Of a stretch of DNA of 64,000 nt, positions 1-11,685 are shown in pieces. Source of the DNA: Halichondria panicea (lineage: Eukaryota; Porifera; Demospongiae; Suberitida; Halichondriidae). The notes beneath the pieces were generated by a model. The model was not told the origin of the DNA, searched no databases, and was given only the letters and a program-made list of their open reading frames with translations. Each line of letters starts with the position of its first letter. The first letter of the stretch is position 1. Position numbers and translations under genes: made by a program. Location of the stretch: assembly GCF_963675165.1 (NCBI RefSeq), contig NC_087380.1, positions 7,136,017 to 7,200,016 of the forward strand, read 5' to 3'.

Positions 1-149
1 ATAAAGGCCAATAACTTATTGTGCGATACAAATTTATGTGATATGATAGGCACTCGCATCGTTTGTATCACGTACATTTCTAGCAGTACCTGCGTAACTG
101 TTGTGACTGTCCTGACAACAGCTATAATATAGTGTGCTCTGTGTTGTAG

Positions 150-3100
150 ACGCAGGAGCGCCCAATGCTGACAAACTGTACAAGCTCTTCCAGAAGATTC
201 TCAAGCTGAGGAATATTGAGCACCAGATCCTCTACAAGGAGTGCCAGGTGGGACCTTACAGCAGCTGCATGTACGCCCCGAGGGCAAGAGCTGTATTAGC
301 TGTACAGCCCTCGCGCATGTGGTAATAACTTACACTTACTATAAGTAGTGCTTCAGTTCGTATCAAAGCACTCGTGCACGGCGTGTATGTGGCCATATTT
401 TACTGTAGTTCGTGGTTGTGTATCTCCACATGCATGCATGCACGGCTCATCCCCTACTCGCACACTTGTAGCTTGGCAACCCGGAGGAGCAGGAGGCAGT
501 GGTGAGGAGAGAGCTGCAAGACAGGAAGAAACAAATGGAAACAGGAGTAAGTCAGCATATATGGCACACCCTCGGCGCCAGAGGTGTACCCTAAAGCTGT
601 GTGTGTGTGCATGTGCGTTCGTGTGTGTGTGTGTGTCTATGTCTGTGTACTCCAGCTTTAACTTGCTCAACGGTTGCAAATCAAGAGTTACACTAAGAGT
701 TTTAGGAATGCATGTACTCCTGGTACAATTAATTTGTGGATTTTAGGCTGTCTGCGTCCCCTTGGAGTATGTAGTGCAGAGCATTCGTTATCTAGTACAC
801 GACTTGTATAATTATATGACCATCCTCGGCTATTATGTCACATGACTGCCCTATTAAGTCACATGACCTGATTGCCACACCCCCACCCAGGTAGCGAGGG
901 CCAGAGAATTAAAGTTCGGTAGTCACAAGGTGGAGGAGATATTTCGTGAAGAGCAACTCAAAACGCTCAAAGTGCTCAACAGTAATCTGGACCAGCTGTC
1001 GTTGTCAGGGCCCACTGCACACAGCCCGGCAACACAGCGTAAAATTAAACAGTAAGAGGAGGTGGTGTATTAGCCATGGCTGGGGATTAGAGTTTTTTTA
1101 TATAGGGCAAGCCAACAGTAAATGTTGTAAAGAGTTGGCCTGCTAACACAGGTCCAAGCACATGCTATATGGAGACATTAATAATCAATGGTTCGGGGAC
1201 TCTTTCAGCTGCCATAACTTGAATTCCGTTGATCCAATTTCAACGATTTTATGATTTTATGAACGCTTAGAAGGAGACCTTTCAAATGGTGTCATCAAAG
1301 TTCATATTCGAGAGATAAAAAAAATTTGCCAATTTGGCCATACCAATAGCCCATGGTCCAAGGCCGAAAAAGGACAAATTATGGCCCCAACAACATTTTG
1401 GATTGAAATACATCATTTGAAAGATCTTTTTCTAAGCTTTCAGAAAATCATAACATTTCATTGGATTAAAGTTTTGGCTGTTGAAAAATGTTCAACTAAA
1501 CCTGCCTCCGTTAAGTAAATTAGTTGGCTATTGTAGACTGGCTTTACAAGTATGTACAAAATGTAAACTATGTACATGTGCTACATTATTTATGTTCCTC
1601 AATAATTACATATTGTACTGTATTGTATTCCTCGTATGTCATGTGACTACTTGTACTGGTCATGTGATATTAGACGCAGTGCTGTACTGACTGAGAGTGG
1701 AAGCACCACCGTCGCCAAGCAAGATCTCCAGTTCAAACTCAAGGTTACCGTGACATTACATGACCTGACAGCCATTCCGTCCAATGAGAATAGACCTCTC
1801 TTCTGTGTATTCGAGGTGTGTGTGCATTTCTATAATAATTATGGTGTGCTTAGATTAGTGATTTCTTTCGGGCCCAAATTGGCCATTTTTTTTAATAGTG
1901 TGTTCTATAATTATCAGTGGATGTTTTCTACTGTTTTCTGAGCTAATGTAACTTTGATGGTCCAATTTCAAAATTGGTACTGTCTCTTTGATAGTGCTAT
2001 GCCCTTGTAAGCAACATAGAGTAAACAGTTGAATAATCAACAATAAAGTTGTATGTCAGCACAGCCTTCAACAGCTGTCACAGTTCACGTTATCAAGGTT
2101 GCTATGGTACCCCCCCCCCCCCCCGTATACAGGTGGATGGGAGCGGGGAACAACTTAAGACCATCGAGGCCCCACCAGTTAACAACAGTGTCAGGTCAGT
2201 GCAACCTACCTATGTCTAGTAAATCTAGTTTGGGCTGATTTCAGAGATTGTTGTTAAAATCGAATGTTGCTACAGTACCTTAGACCAGCAGTGCTGTATA
2301 ATAAAAATGTGGTCGTGCCATGGGGTCCATTAAAACCTGCATGGCTGTATTATAGAGGGTGGCCTGCTTATAGGGTGATCACAATAGATGAGTTACACTG
2401 TATGCCAGCTGTAGCAACCGTTCCTTAACTGACAACTCTCTATCCATCAGTTTCATGGAGGCTGGAGAATTCTGGACCTCTTCCCCTGTCCCCCAGATAA
2501 AGCTCACCGTCATGGCCGCCACAAAGGGGCTCATCTCAAACAAGACCACCCTCTCAAAGGTTCGGGAGGTCGTAACAACAAGATACGTATCCATGTGCAA
2601 TCAGGGTTATATAGTTTTATATCTATATATTGATCCAGTAGGGGAGGGGGGGAGCTTCTCCCCTGAAAACACTTCAGTCTCCCTCCAAACAGTCTAACCC
2701 TAACCCCCCCCCCCCTACACTAGTCTGCAAATTCTTAAAAAGTAGAGAGAATCTACCATCTATGGGCAATATAATGAATATTTCAGGTACAATTATTGTT
2801 AAGTATATACAGTACATTTGGTCGTATCGTGGTTTTTGATCTTATAGAATACGTATTGATTTCACCCTCGTCCCCTTAGAAAACTCACGTGGGCATGCCC
2901 AGCTCTGGTGATGTGTACACGACACTGGATATGACAAAGAACGACAAGAGTTCAGAGTCTTCGATTGGCAAGCTCAAGTTATCCACTATTGTCGAGCGCC
3001 CTGCCATCATGAAAAAATGCGGGTAAGAGTTGAGTGTGAGGGTGTGTGATATGTGTGAGGGGGTGTGGTCTATCGTTATCATGCCCCCTCCCCTCCCCTC

Positions 3101-6100
3101 AGGTTTCTCACGGTCAGCGGAGACTACATGTTCAAGGAACTCAAGAGACGATTCTTTGCTCTCATTCAACTTTCCCAGTACAAGTTCATCCTCACAACAT
3201 ACTCAGCAGGTGTGGGCGTGTGTGGTGTGTGAGGGGCGGGTTTGTCTTATACTTATACCCATACAGCTTCGGCACTTAAGGTAACTGTCTAATTTTATCA
3301 AACCCCACAATTCTACAGGAGCCAATCTTCCCAAGTACACATTTGTGCTCGACCAGCGGTTCTGTGTAGAGTACCCCACACCTGAAGGTAACCACATCAA
3401 AGGAATACATTACATCATTGTAACCACATCAAAGGAATTTATCACCATAATTATAGTGCTTTATTTTTGATGGGCTAAAATTTTGTGGACATTTGAACCT
3501 CTATCTTTGAAAATAAAATAATTATTGTCAAAAATTTTTGTCTAATTAAGCAATCCACGTTAGCTCCTCAAAAATAAAGCGTTATAGCAATACATCATTG
3601 TAACCACATCAAAAGAATACATTACATCATTGTAACCACATCAAAGAGATTGATTACATGCTTCTAGCCACATCAAAGGTTTTACATATACCTCCCACAG
3701 ACGAAATGTTTGCGGACCCCACTGCTAATAGCAAGGCGGCTATGTTTGTGTTAGCTTCTGAAGAGTCAGAGGTGGGTAGGATCCGATATGGTTGCCGTGA
3801 CACCACGGAACGTGATAGCTGGATGAAGTGGTTGGCACGAGCGACTGGACAGACGATTGAACCAATACAGAGCAACTTGGACGTCCGTAGAGGTCAGGCA
3901 TTAATATACAATCACTTGTAGCAGAATACTACCCCCCCCCACACACACACACACACCCCACCCACACACCACACACACACACCACACATACACACCACAC
4001 ACACTACTCTCCCACAGAGTCCAACGACCTGGATCGCTACGGCCTCCAGGCAGTGGTGGATAGTGTCAAGGACATCACACAGACAAATCCTCACAAGATG
4101 TTTGAGCACTTATTCAGAGCTACACTCGACTACCGCCTCACAGAAGACACCTTCAGTCGAGTAAGAGCTAGGGGATACCATATGTATAATATATATAATT
4201 ATAGTTCTAAATTCTCACATTTTTATAAAGGATTATTTGTACATAGCTCAATCTTTCATATAGCTCTGTTGAGTAGTGTGCTTAAATCCAACGATGGAAC
4301 CAAATTTAATGGACTAAAATTATTTACAAATGCATATTTTATTATAGTAGTCATGGCAAATGTGCCTGTTTTGCTAGCTAACATCGAGCACTCATTCCAA
4401 TGTAACTGCTTTCAACGCATCTAGCTGTTCAGTCTGCCCCCGCCCCCCACACACACACACAACACACACACACTCACATAGGGTCTCTTCTCCCCACACC
4501 AAATGTACGTGCTTGACGAGTTCTGTGCCCGGTACGGGGTTCGTGACCTTTTCCGTCACCTCACGTGTCTGCGTCACTGGCTGGTTAAAGAGGAAATGGG
4601 TGTGGCCATATGGCCAGTCATGGTCCTCTCCTCCTTCAGATTCTGTCAAATGCACATTGGAGGATCAAAGTGAGGGGGCGTGTGTGTATGAGAGGGCGGG
4701 GTGTGTGTGATAGTGGAGTGGGTGCATGTGAGATACTGTGCTATTTATACCAACTTTGCCATACGTAATGTTATTGTCTTCAATAATACATCAGAGTTAT
4801 ATACCTCTAGATAGTATATACTGTAGTTTGTGATTTCATATTTTGCTCAACAGACGTCAGAATCAGTGTTCTAAAGTGATTCAACGTCGTCGTCATGGTA
4901 GTGACTATGCTGGTGGTAGCGTCGTTAGTAAAGGTTCATGGTACAATCGATCTCGTCCTACCCTTCGAAAGACCGTGGGGTACAACCCCTTGTACGTGAG
5001 AGCGTGCCTTTAGTGTGGCGTGCTTATAGTGTAGGGTGTGCCTTTAGTGTGGCGTGCTTATAGTGTAGGGCGTGTTTTAGTGTAGGGCGTGTTTTTAGTG
5101 TAGGGCATGCCTATAGTGTAGGGTGTGCTTATAGTGTAGGGCGTGCTTATAGTGTAGGGTGTGCTTATATGTAGGGCGTGCTTATAGTGTAGGGCGTGCC
5201 TATAGTGTAGGGCGTGCCTATAGTGTAGGGTGTGCTTATAGTGTAGGGCGTGCTTGTAGTGTAAGGTGTGCTTTTAGTGTAGGGTGTGCTTGTGTGCTAT
5301 TAGTGTAGGGCGTGCTTGTGTGCTATTAGTGTAGGACGTGCTTGTGTGCTATTAGTGTAGGGCGTGCTTACAGTGAGTATGATTATACTAAATGCAGTCA
5401 TCTTTACTTAAATGCATTTTGATTCAGTGTTGTATTATTGGAATGCCACGCTGGCTGCCAACTCTGCAGCTGTGATAATTATATTAGAGCTACGTATTAA
5501 ATTATTTATCGTATCTCGGGTTTCGAATGAGAATTGTGAGTTTTCACATAAATTACGACCGCAAAGAGTGAGCGTCCGCATGAAATTCGCAATAGTTACT
5601 TAGAAACGCAATCAGGCTTGTACAGTGTCATTCACAATCCTCGCATTCGAAACCCGACATACATGTTCATGTATGGTATATTTTATTGCACTAATAATTA
5701 TATAGACCCATGGAGAAGAGTGTCATAGTGACCACGGATGAGCGCACTGGGTTCCTGGAGGCATGCAAGCAGCTGGAGGAGATGCTGTCTAACAAGATAC
5801 GACATTTCCACTCCTCTTTTCCGTACGGCTTGCCAAAGGACGACCTCAAGGTCACCCTCAAGCTGTTTGACCTGGTATGTCTTTGACACTGTTTTGGAGG
5901 TGTCTATGGGATTTAGAAGCCCAAAGGCACTGCTTTAGTATCCCGAGTCTAGTTTGCTCGTGTACGTACGTACGTACAATGTACATGTAGGTATATTTGT
6001 ACCGTACCTGCCCCTTGTATTCTAATTACATCGCTGTATATGTATATCATAACAAGATGCGATATCGTCTTTTTGTTTGTCGCAGGTGGTGTCGGCCAAT

Positions 6101-9100
6101 CAGATAGTAGGACAGGGAGGGACGGTGGACCCTGTGAAGGTACTCACGGTTGTCATGGAGAAATCTGCTCTCCTCAACTACAAGAAAATATTCTCAAATC
6201 TCAACGGTATTCTGTTTGGACCACGTGTGATCCATTGTGTAAATTTATATTTCATTTGTCGTCAGGGATGTGCCCACACTGGTCGGTGGTGGTGGCTGGA
6301 CAAATATAACCATCTCTTAGGCAGGGTTTCATCTAGTGGGGGGGGGCAGGGGTGAACCGCCCCCCCCCCAAATTCCCAGCTTCCCCCCCAATTAATTTTT
6401 CATCCTGGATGAAACCCTGTTAGGCCTAGTTTACTACGTAAAGAGGCAAAATTGTGTTTTGTATTGAGATTGGGCCGGGATTGAAAACAACCATCATTTC
6501 TCGGCACATCCCTGAAAGAGTGTTACAATATTTCCTTATTTTAGTAGCTAACTTGTGTATACATTATAGCTTTCTCTATCCTCTCCCAGTCACTGACGAT
6601 GTTGCATTGACGATGACGCAGCTAGCTGACTTTGCTCAGCTGTGTATAGAGTTCATGTACGAGCTCCATGATTACTATTGGGAGGACTTCACACAGTACA
6701 CACAAGTAATGATTCGCATGACCCCCCTGATGATAATAATGTATGACCCCCCTAATGATACGCATGCCCCCCTGATGATACGCATAACCCCCCTAATGAT
6801 ACGTATGACCCCCCCTGATGATACGTATTATACCGCCCCTGATGATACGCATAACCCCCCTGATGATACGTAAGACCCCCTCCCATGCTTGCAGGTGTTT
6901 TCGTCCCACCTGAATGCCTTCTGGCTCTTCTTCCTAGTGGATGCTCGTGAGGCCATGTCTCGAGACAACTCCATCATCAGTAAACTGCAGCTGTTCCACG
7001 TCGTCAACCAGTACTTCTGTTCTCAGCGTGAGTGCGTGGTGATGACCTTATATAGAAGGATCGAGCTCTTTCATTTGATATTCTTAACACATTTCTGACT
7101 CCTAATTGGTCGAGCAATTTACTATTGTGTGTATATATCTTGGTTGCTATTGGAATTGTAAGTCAATATTATCCCCCCCCCACACACACACTCCTCCCAC
7201 CCACACACTCACACCCACACACACACACACCCACACACACACACATGCAGCCACACTGAAGATGGCTAAGTTCCACAAAACATTTCTCTCTGAATTTACG
7301 AGTATTGTGAGCTCATACATGAACTCTTTAGAGGAGCAGCTCAAGACTGACCTGGCCCAGTCCTTCTCTCTGGAAACATGGCTACCAGTCAGGTTAGGGA
7401 GCTAGCTATATAGGCCTAGCCTCCCTCTGTATGAAGCTGCATGCACTTTAGAATGATTAGAGTGGCATTTGTAGCATCTATAGACGTTTTATGTTTAATT
7501 GTTTCTCCTCCCTAAAGTTGCCACACTATAATAATCAAGTCCCAACAATACGTATGAGATTGTTATTCTAACTGTTAGTATCCTGTTCATATACCGGTAC
7601 GTATATATGCCTTAGCTAATAATATTTTATATTGAGTGATAAATTCATTGTACTGATTCTTCTGCCGTGGACAGTAGCTAGCTACTCCCCCCCCCCCCTA
7701 CATACACACACACACACAGTGACTGTTGTCAGGCTGTGGAGGGTGTGGTCAAAGCCCTTCACTCGTTCAAGAGCTTTGTTGATGAGCTGGGATGGCCGGA
7801 GAAGAAGTTTGCCCATCAGCTCGAGGTCACCGTGGCCACCATCTGTGCAGACCGTATCCGTGACGCTGCAACACAGTGAGTGCATTTAAGTGTGACATGT
7901 ACGATAGCCACTAGAAGGAGAGGTACAGATTTATTGAAGTTATGACCTCCCAAAAGCATTGTTTCAGGAAAATACATGAGGCTATTATAAAAATTATGGC
8001 ATTTTTGCCCCTCCCCCAAGTGACAGGGCTTCTCTAGAGGTACAGAATGGGTTTACCTGTGTTAACTCAATATTTTCCCTACAGGGTATATCAAGAGGTG
8101 CGTACCAAGGTGGCTGTATCCGTGGTAACCCCACGCTACCACCTCCCCCCTGAGCTCACCACTATGATCAACACCCTCGTCTACCTCGAGTCACAGGTAA
8201 CAGCGTTCACACATGCACGCTCTGGGGGGCACTGGCTCTGGGGGTCACTGACTAAGCGGGACACTACCTAAGGGGGGGCTGGCTATGGAGGGCATTTGTT
8301 ATAGAGGGCACTGGTTCTGGGGGGACTCTGATTAAGGGGGGCATTGGCTATGGAGGGCACTGGATCTGGGGGGCACCAGCAGTCGGATTCAGATTTTTTA
8401 CTTTTTCTAATTTTCTTTCTCAGGTAATGCAGTTGTGTCCGATACATATCCTACATTCCTCTTCTGTCACCTCATTGGACGCTGGGGATGAGACCACACC
8501 CACTAGAGAACCCACACCCATTAATATCGAGGAAGACCTCTCTCTGATGCTACACGACTCTGTTACCATGGTTATACAAGCGCTGTGCGGACCAATGGAA
8601 ACGCTCCTCTCCAAGTTAACCAAGCATGACCCCAGAGATGGATTCCTCAACTCGTTGATGATGATGGTCAGTCTCTGTACATGTCTATCATCTGGCTAAA
8701 AAATACATTTGCATTATGTGCAAAGCTGCTATGAATGGCCAGGGTAGCACCAGAAACATCAGTATACTTTTTTGCAAGATTAAGTTTTGTACCCAAAATC
8801 GACAAAGGCTACTATATAATCATTTGCCGAAAATTGGCCTGATCAAAGTAAGATTATGGTACCATGTGATCAGGTCTAGTTAGAGCTACATTGTACAGAA
8901 ATTACTTTTCAAACTCCAGTTACGACTTGAAGCATGTCATGGTCTATTAAATGTACAATCATGTATCGTGCGTACATGTACATACATAATGACTCCACCC
9001 ACTCACTAACCCCTCCCCACCCCCACACAGCTGCCCAATACCATCCCCCTGGACTCGTTCAACCAGTTTTTATCGGGAAACCTTCAACTAATCACTCGGC

Positions 9101-9766
9101 ACCTCAGGGCAAAGAACTTTGTCTTGGTGGGTTGCCGTAGAAACTGTATTATATAACTATATACTGTACGGAAACAATGTGAAAGCCACAAAATTATCTA
9201 AGTGCATACTTTGTTTTATCTCGATGTCATGTGACCTCTTTTCAACCAATCAGAGCTGGTACGAGTGTCTGCTGCAGCTGATCAAGGGGTGGCTAGACCA
9301 ACGGCCTAACTTCTCCCTCCTGGAGATACAGCATCAGTCCATAACAACTCTCATGGAGGTTTGTGCTGCATGCATTCTGTGTTCTGATGATTATCAAATA
9401 TCCATTTGCATTGTAACACGATGTTGTCCAAGCTAAGTAATTTTATACCTAGCTCCCCCGGCCTCTGATCTGGCCTCACAGAAGCCTACCAGTAGACAGA
9501 CAGCTATCTACAACAATTCATATCATAATTCTAAGCAATAAATTAAGCGCAATATGAAAATAGGAGAGGTACGTGGTTCCTCACAACATTTTTTTAACAC
9601 ACACCCACCCACCCACACACACACACACACACAGCTTATCTACCGTACATGTAGTGAGTTCGGGATGCTCAACCATGAGCTGGAGACGGACACTTACAAA
9701 GCCATCGAGGAGAGGAGCAAGATCGAGTCATCTTCTGTGGACCTCAAGATTGTGGGACAGCATTGA
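150..9766 (+). CDS. CADPS: CAPS/CADPS calcium-dependent secretion activator, 3' part (24 exons, 5' end outside window)
   Basis: CAPS primes dense-core vesicle exocytosis by binding SNAREs and phosphoinositides at the plasma membrane. Exons: 150-247, 472-546, 891-1051, 1674-1815, 2133-2194, 2451-2568, 2880-3022, 3103-3209, 3319-3387, 3701-3892, 4018-4160, 4482-4669, 4854-4991, 5706-5874, 6086-6206, 6590-6705, 6895-7027, 7251-7392, 7720-7875, 8085-8196, 8424-8666, 9031-9126, 9254-9358 and 9635-9766. They join in phase to about 1,052 residues and a TGA stop. Order: a helical N-terminal piece (LYKLFQKILKLRNIEHQ), a C2-like domain (exons 4-6), a PH domain (exons 7-10, with FFALIQLSQYKF) and the MUN region (exons 11-24, with VLDEFCARYGVRDLFRHL). 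The end of the protein (LETDTYKAIEERSKIE) also matches CAPS. Vertebrate CAPS is about 1,350 residues, so roughly 250-300 residues lie left of the window. Exon 13 adds about 46 basic, Ser/Gly-rich residues absent from vertebrate CAPS as I remember it. Family assignment is very secure; single exon edges could be off. Confidence 0.95.
3388..3690. repeat. Tandem 32-base repeat split by a small inverted-repeat element
   Basis: Copies of a unit containing GTAACCACATCAAAGGAAT occur at about 3388-3440 and again at about 3590-3690, inside the CADPS intron before the exon at 3701. Between them, at about 3453-3590, lies an insert whose ends are inverted copies of TGCTTTATTTTTGA (left) and TCAAAAATAAAGCG (right). 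This looks like a MITE that landed in a pre-existing tandem array. A related end sequence occurs at about 17567-17690. Confidence 0.6.
5004..5372. repeat. 18-base minisatellite in CADPS intron
   Basis: About 20 variant copies of GTGTAGGGCGTGCTTATA follow each other in the intron after the exon ending at 4991. Units vary between TTATA, CTATA, TTTTA and TTGTG endings, and one stretch uses a longer unit carrying TGTGCTATTA. The intron is about 700 bases and this array fills half of it. Confidence 0.9.
6322..6419. mobile_element. 98-base MITE with CAGGGTTTCAT termini
   Basis: The ends are perfect inverted repeats, CAGGGTTTCAT on the left and ATGAAACCCTG on the right, flanked by a direct TTAGG duplication (6317-6321 and 6420-6424). 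The interior is a G run followed by C runs. A longer relative with the same ends sits at 32729-33080. It lies in the CADPS intron between 6206 and 6590. No coding capacity, so presumably mobilised in trans. Confidence 0.8.
6706..6888. repeat. Minisatellite in CADPS intron
   Basis: Roughly eight copies of a unit of about 20 bases resembling TGATGATACGCATGACCCCC fill almost the whole intron between the exons ending at 6705 and starting at 6895. The array begins within a few bases of the splice donor. Confidence 0.85.
8212..8375. repeat. G-rich minisatellite in CADPS intron
   Basis: Degenerate repeats of a unit of about 20 bases around GGGCACTGGCTCTGGGGG follow the exon ending at 8196. The run of GGGG blocks on the coding strand could form G-quadruplexes in RNA, but that is inference. 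Confidence 0.75.
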
Positions 9767-10358
9767 CTGTGTACATGTACTTTTGTGTGTGTGTCATTTT
9801 ATCTCAAACTTTCATTATGCATAAGTCCTTCATGCAGAACTAAAACATTCATTTTTCAGCAAAATTCACTTTAAAACTTTATTTTTGTACACGAGTGAGT
9901 TGAATAATTACTACATGTACATAGTATTAATACTGTACAGAGCTAGAGATGGTTCTAATTATCAGTATATATAAATATTATATGCCTTGATTGGTGCGGA
10001 GGTATACAGTAGTGTGTGTGTTTGTGTGTGCTTATATAGATACATTATTACAGTGCATGCATATAATTATATATAGATATTATTATTACAGGAAACGAAT
10101 AAATTTCTAGCCTACGCGTATACAGTACATGTCTCAATTATTGGTATACGCAAAGTATAATTATCACAATTAGTTTCTTCAATCTTAAAACTTTTCAACA
10201 AAACAAATTCAAACAATATCATTCTGGACAGACGTAGAAAGGTCGGCTAACCCCAAGATATATACATGCACGCGCATATACATGTATACAAATTAATCAT
10301 GTACATGCATGTATGTGGTATGGGTACAGTATCTACTTGCTTGCACTCGTGGGTTTTG
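9767..10358. other. Convergent 3' region between CADPS and the TRAF-like gene
   Basis: This AT-rich gap separates two stop codons that face each other. AATAAA at 10098-10103 could polyadenylate CADPS. On the minus strand AATAAA (TTTATT on plus at 9878-9883) could serve the TRAF-like gene. If both are used, the two 3' UTRs overlap by about 200 bases. No open frame of interest was seen. Confidence 0.5.
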
Positions 10359-11408
10359 TCAGTTCAGCCATGGCTTGTGGTCGGTTAAAGATACCTTGAA
10401 CACAAGAGTGTCATCTTTGAGGTACTGAATGTTCTGGTCAGCATTGTAATCGAGGTCAGCGTGGGAGATGAATGTATGGTAGCCCCCTCCACATGGTGCT
10501 CTCTCAACATCTACCACTCTCTGACTGCTCTTACTTTCTGCTGGGAATGTAAACATCATAATATGGTGATGGTTGTTGTCCTCCAGTTGGTTGAGTAGCT
10601 GGACTGTGACCGTCCCAGTGAACGGCCAGGACAGAGAGTCATCATTGTCTCCCTTCATGAGATGGGCAAACACTGAAACATGAGTGCCCTCACCAGGACC
10701 CCATCCATTGGCATTAACTATCAAGCACATTTTATAGCCAGTGTACGAGGTGTAGAATGGAGGACTGTAAAATAGATTTTTGTCACTGTTTAGTTTTCGA
10801 TAATTAGGTAGTTTGATTGTACAAGGAACCGTACTAGTTAATTTAAGCAGATGAGAGTTCGTTTTAGTAAGCTCTAGAACTTTTTCGGTTGTCACTTGGA
10901 AGTGAAGTTGGACATCTTCTTCATGCTTCGAGAGGTCTTTGCGTAGAGGTTTCTCTTCACATCCGACTCTGGCATACTTGCAGGGCACAGGTTCAAAGTC
11001 ACACCTGGATCGATGATTAGGACCCTCAAGATGTGCGTACAGATCTCCCAGTTCCCCCGTCCACCCACAGCCATTCTTTTGGTTGTCACACTTCACCTTG
11101 AGGGACCTGATTTGCCGAGTACCTATTATATAGTATAAGTAATACACTGCACTACGCACACATGACCTCTTACTTTTTGCATCTTTGAAGTCAGTGAGGT
11201 TCTTCCGACAGTTTGGGCAAGTCGTCTCATTCTTTTTATTCATTTCAGTGATGCAGCTATGACAGAATATTTTGCCACATTCGTTGGTAGTATCTCCAGG
11301 ATGTTGGTGAGGGTCCCTGGCCACACAGAGGCAGATGAGACACTTGAGGTCATCAGGAGGATCCTCCAACCAGTTCAGATCATAGCCACCTATGCTATTG
11401 GATGCCAT
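10359..11408 (-). CDS. RING-TRAF-MATH domain protein (TRAF-like E3 ligase), one probable 51-nt intron
   Basis: The reading frame is 349 codons if unspliced. A RING-like finger lies at residues 23-65 (CLIC, CGKIFCHSC, CPNC), then TRAF-type zinc fingers (CDNQKNGCGWTGELGD, CDFEPVPCKYARVGCE), then a MATH/TRAF-C domain over the last 150 residues. Such proteins act in cytoplasmic immune and stress signalling and may ubiquitinate partners. The stretch at 11123-11173 has a perfect donor (GTAAGAGG) and acceptor (TATAATAG). It is 51 nt without a stop and encodes hydrophobic residues exactly where relatives run straight from RING to zinc finger. Removing it gives 332 residues with FKDAKSTRQIRSLKVKC. The usual RING histidine seems replaced by lysine in CGKIFC, so ligase activity is uncertain. 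The exact TRAF subfamily cannot be named. Confidence 0.88.
   Translation of the reverse strand: MASNSIGGYDLNWLEDPPDDLKCLICLCVARDPHQHPGDTTNECGKIFCHSCITEMNKKNETTCPNCRKNLTDFKDAKSKRSCVRSAVYYLYYIIGTRQIRSLKVKCDNQKNGCGWTGELGDLYAHLEGPNHRSRCDFEPVPCKYARVGCEEKPLRKDLSKHEEDVQLHFQVTTEKVLELTKTNSHLLKLTSTVPCTIKLPNYRKLNSDKNLFYSPPFYTSYTGYKMCLIVNANGWGPGEGTHVSVFAHLMKGDNDDSLSWPFTGTVTVQLLNQLEDNNHHHIMMFTFPAESKSSQRVVDVERAPCGGGYHTFISHADLDYNADQNIQYLKDDTLVFKVSLTDHKPWLN
11123..11173 (-). other. Predicted 51-nt in-frame intron in the TRAF-like gene
   Basis: On the minus strand it starts GTAAGAGG and ends TATATAATAG. Its length is a multiple of three and it has no stop, so it reads through as protein if retained. The extra 17 residues (including VYYLYYI) interrupt a segment that is continuous in other TRAF proteins. 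Confidence 0.7.
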
Positions 11409-11685
11409 ATCTTAAGACAAGCGTCTCTTCAAGGTTCTTCGCAAAAAGACAGTTTACCCATATAATTAGGTAGGGTAACCCCCATAATTAATTATGGCCA
11501 TGCATGTGCCCAGGGCACAATAATAATTACATTCACTTTCACATGATTATTTATGGTTTGTTAAAGAAATTCTTGAATGGTATTAATATTGGCGTATCAA
11601 TGAAGTGATGATATAATAATTCTAAACATGATAATAATTTAAAACCAATGAACGCAACATGTGGGAGAGTCGATAAGTTCAAAGT
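11409..11685. other. Spacer between NIPBL stop and TRAF-like start
   Basis: Both flanking genes are on the minus strand. These 277 bases must hold the NIPBL 3' UTR and the TRAF-like promoter. The sequence is AT-rich and I see no clear TATA box or polyadenylation signal. Confidence 0.4.
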
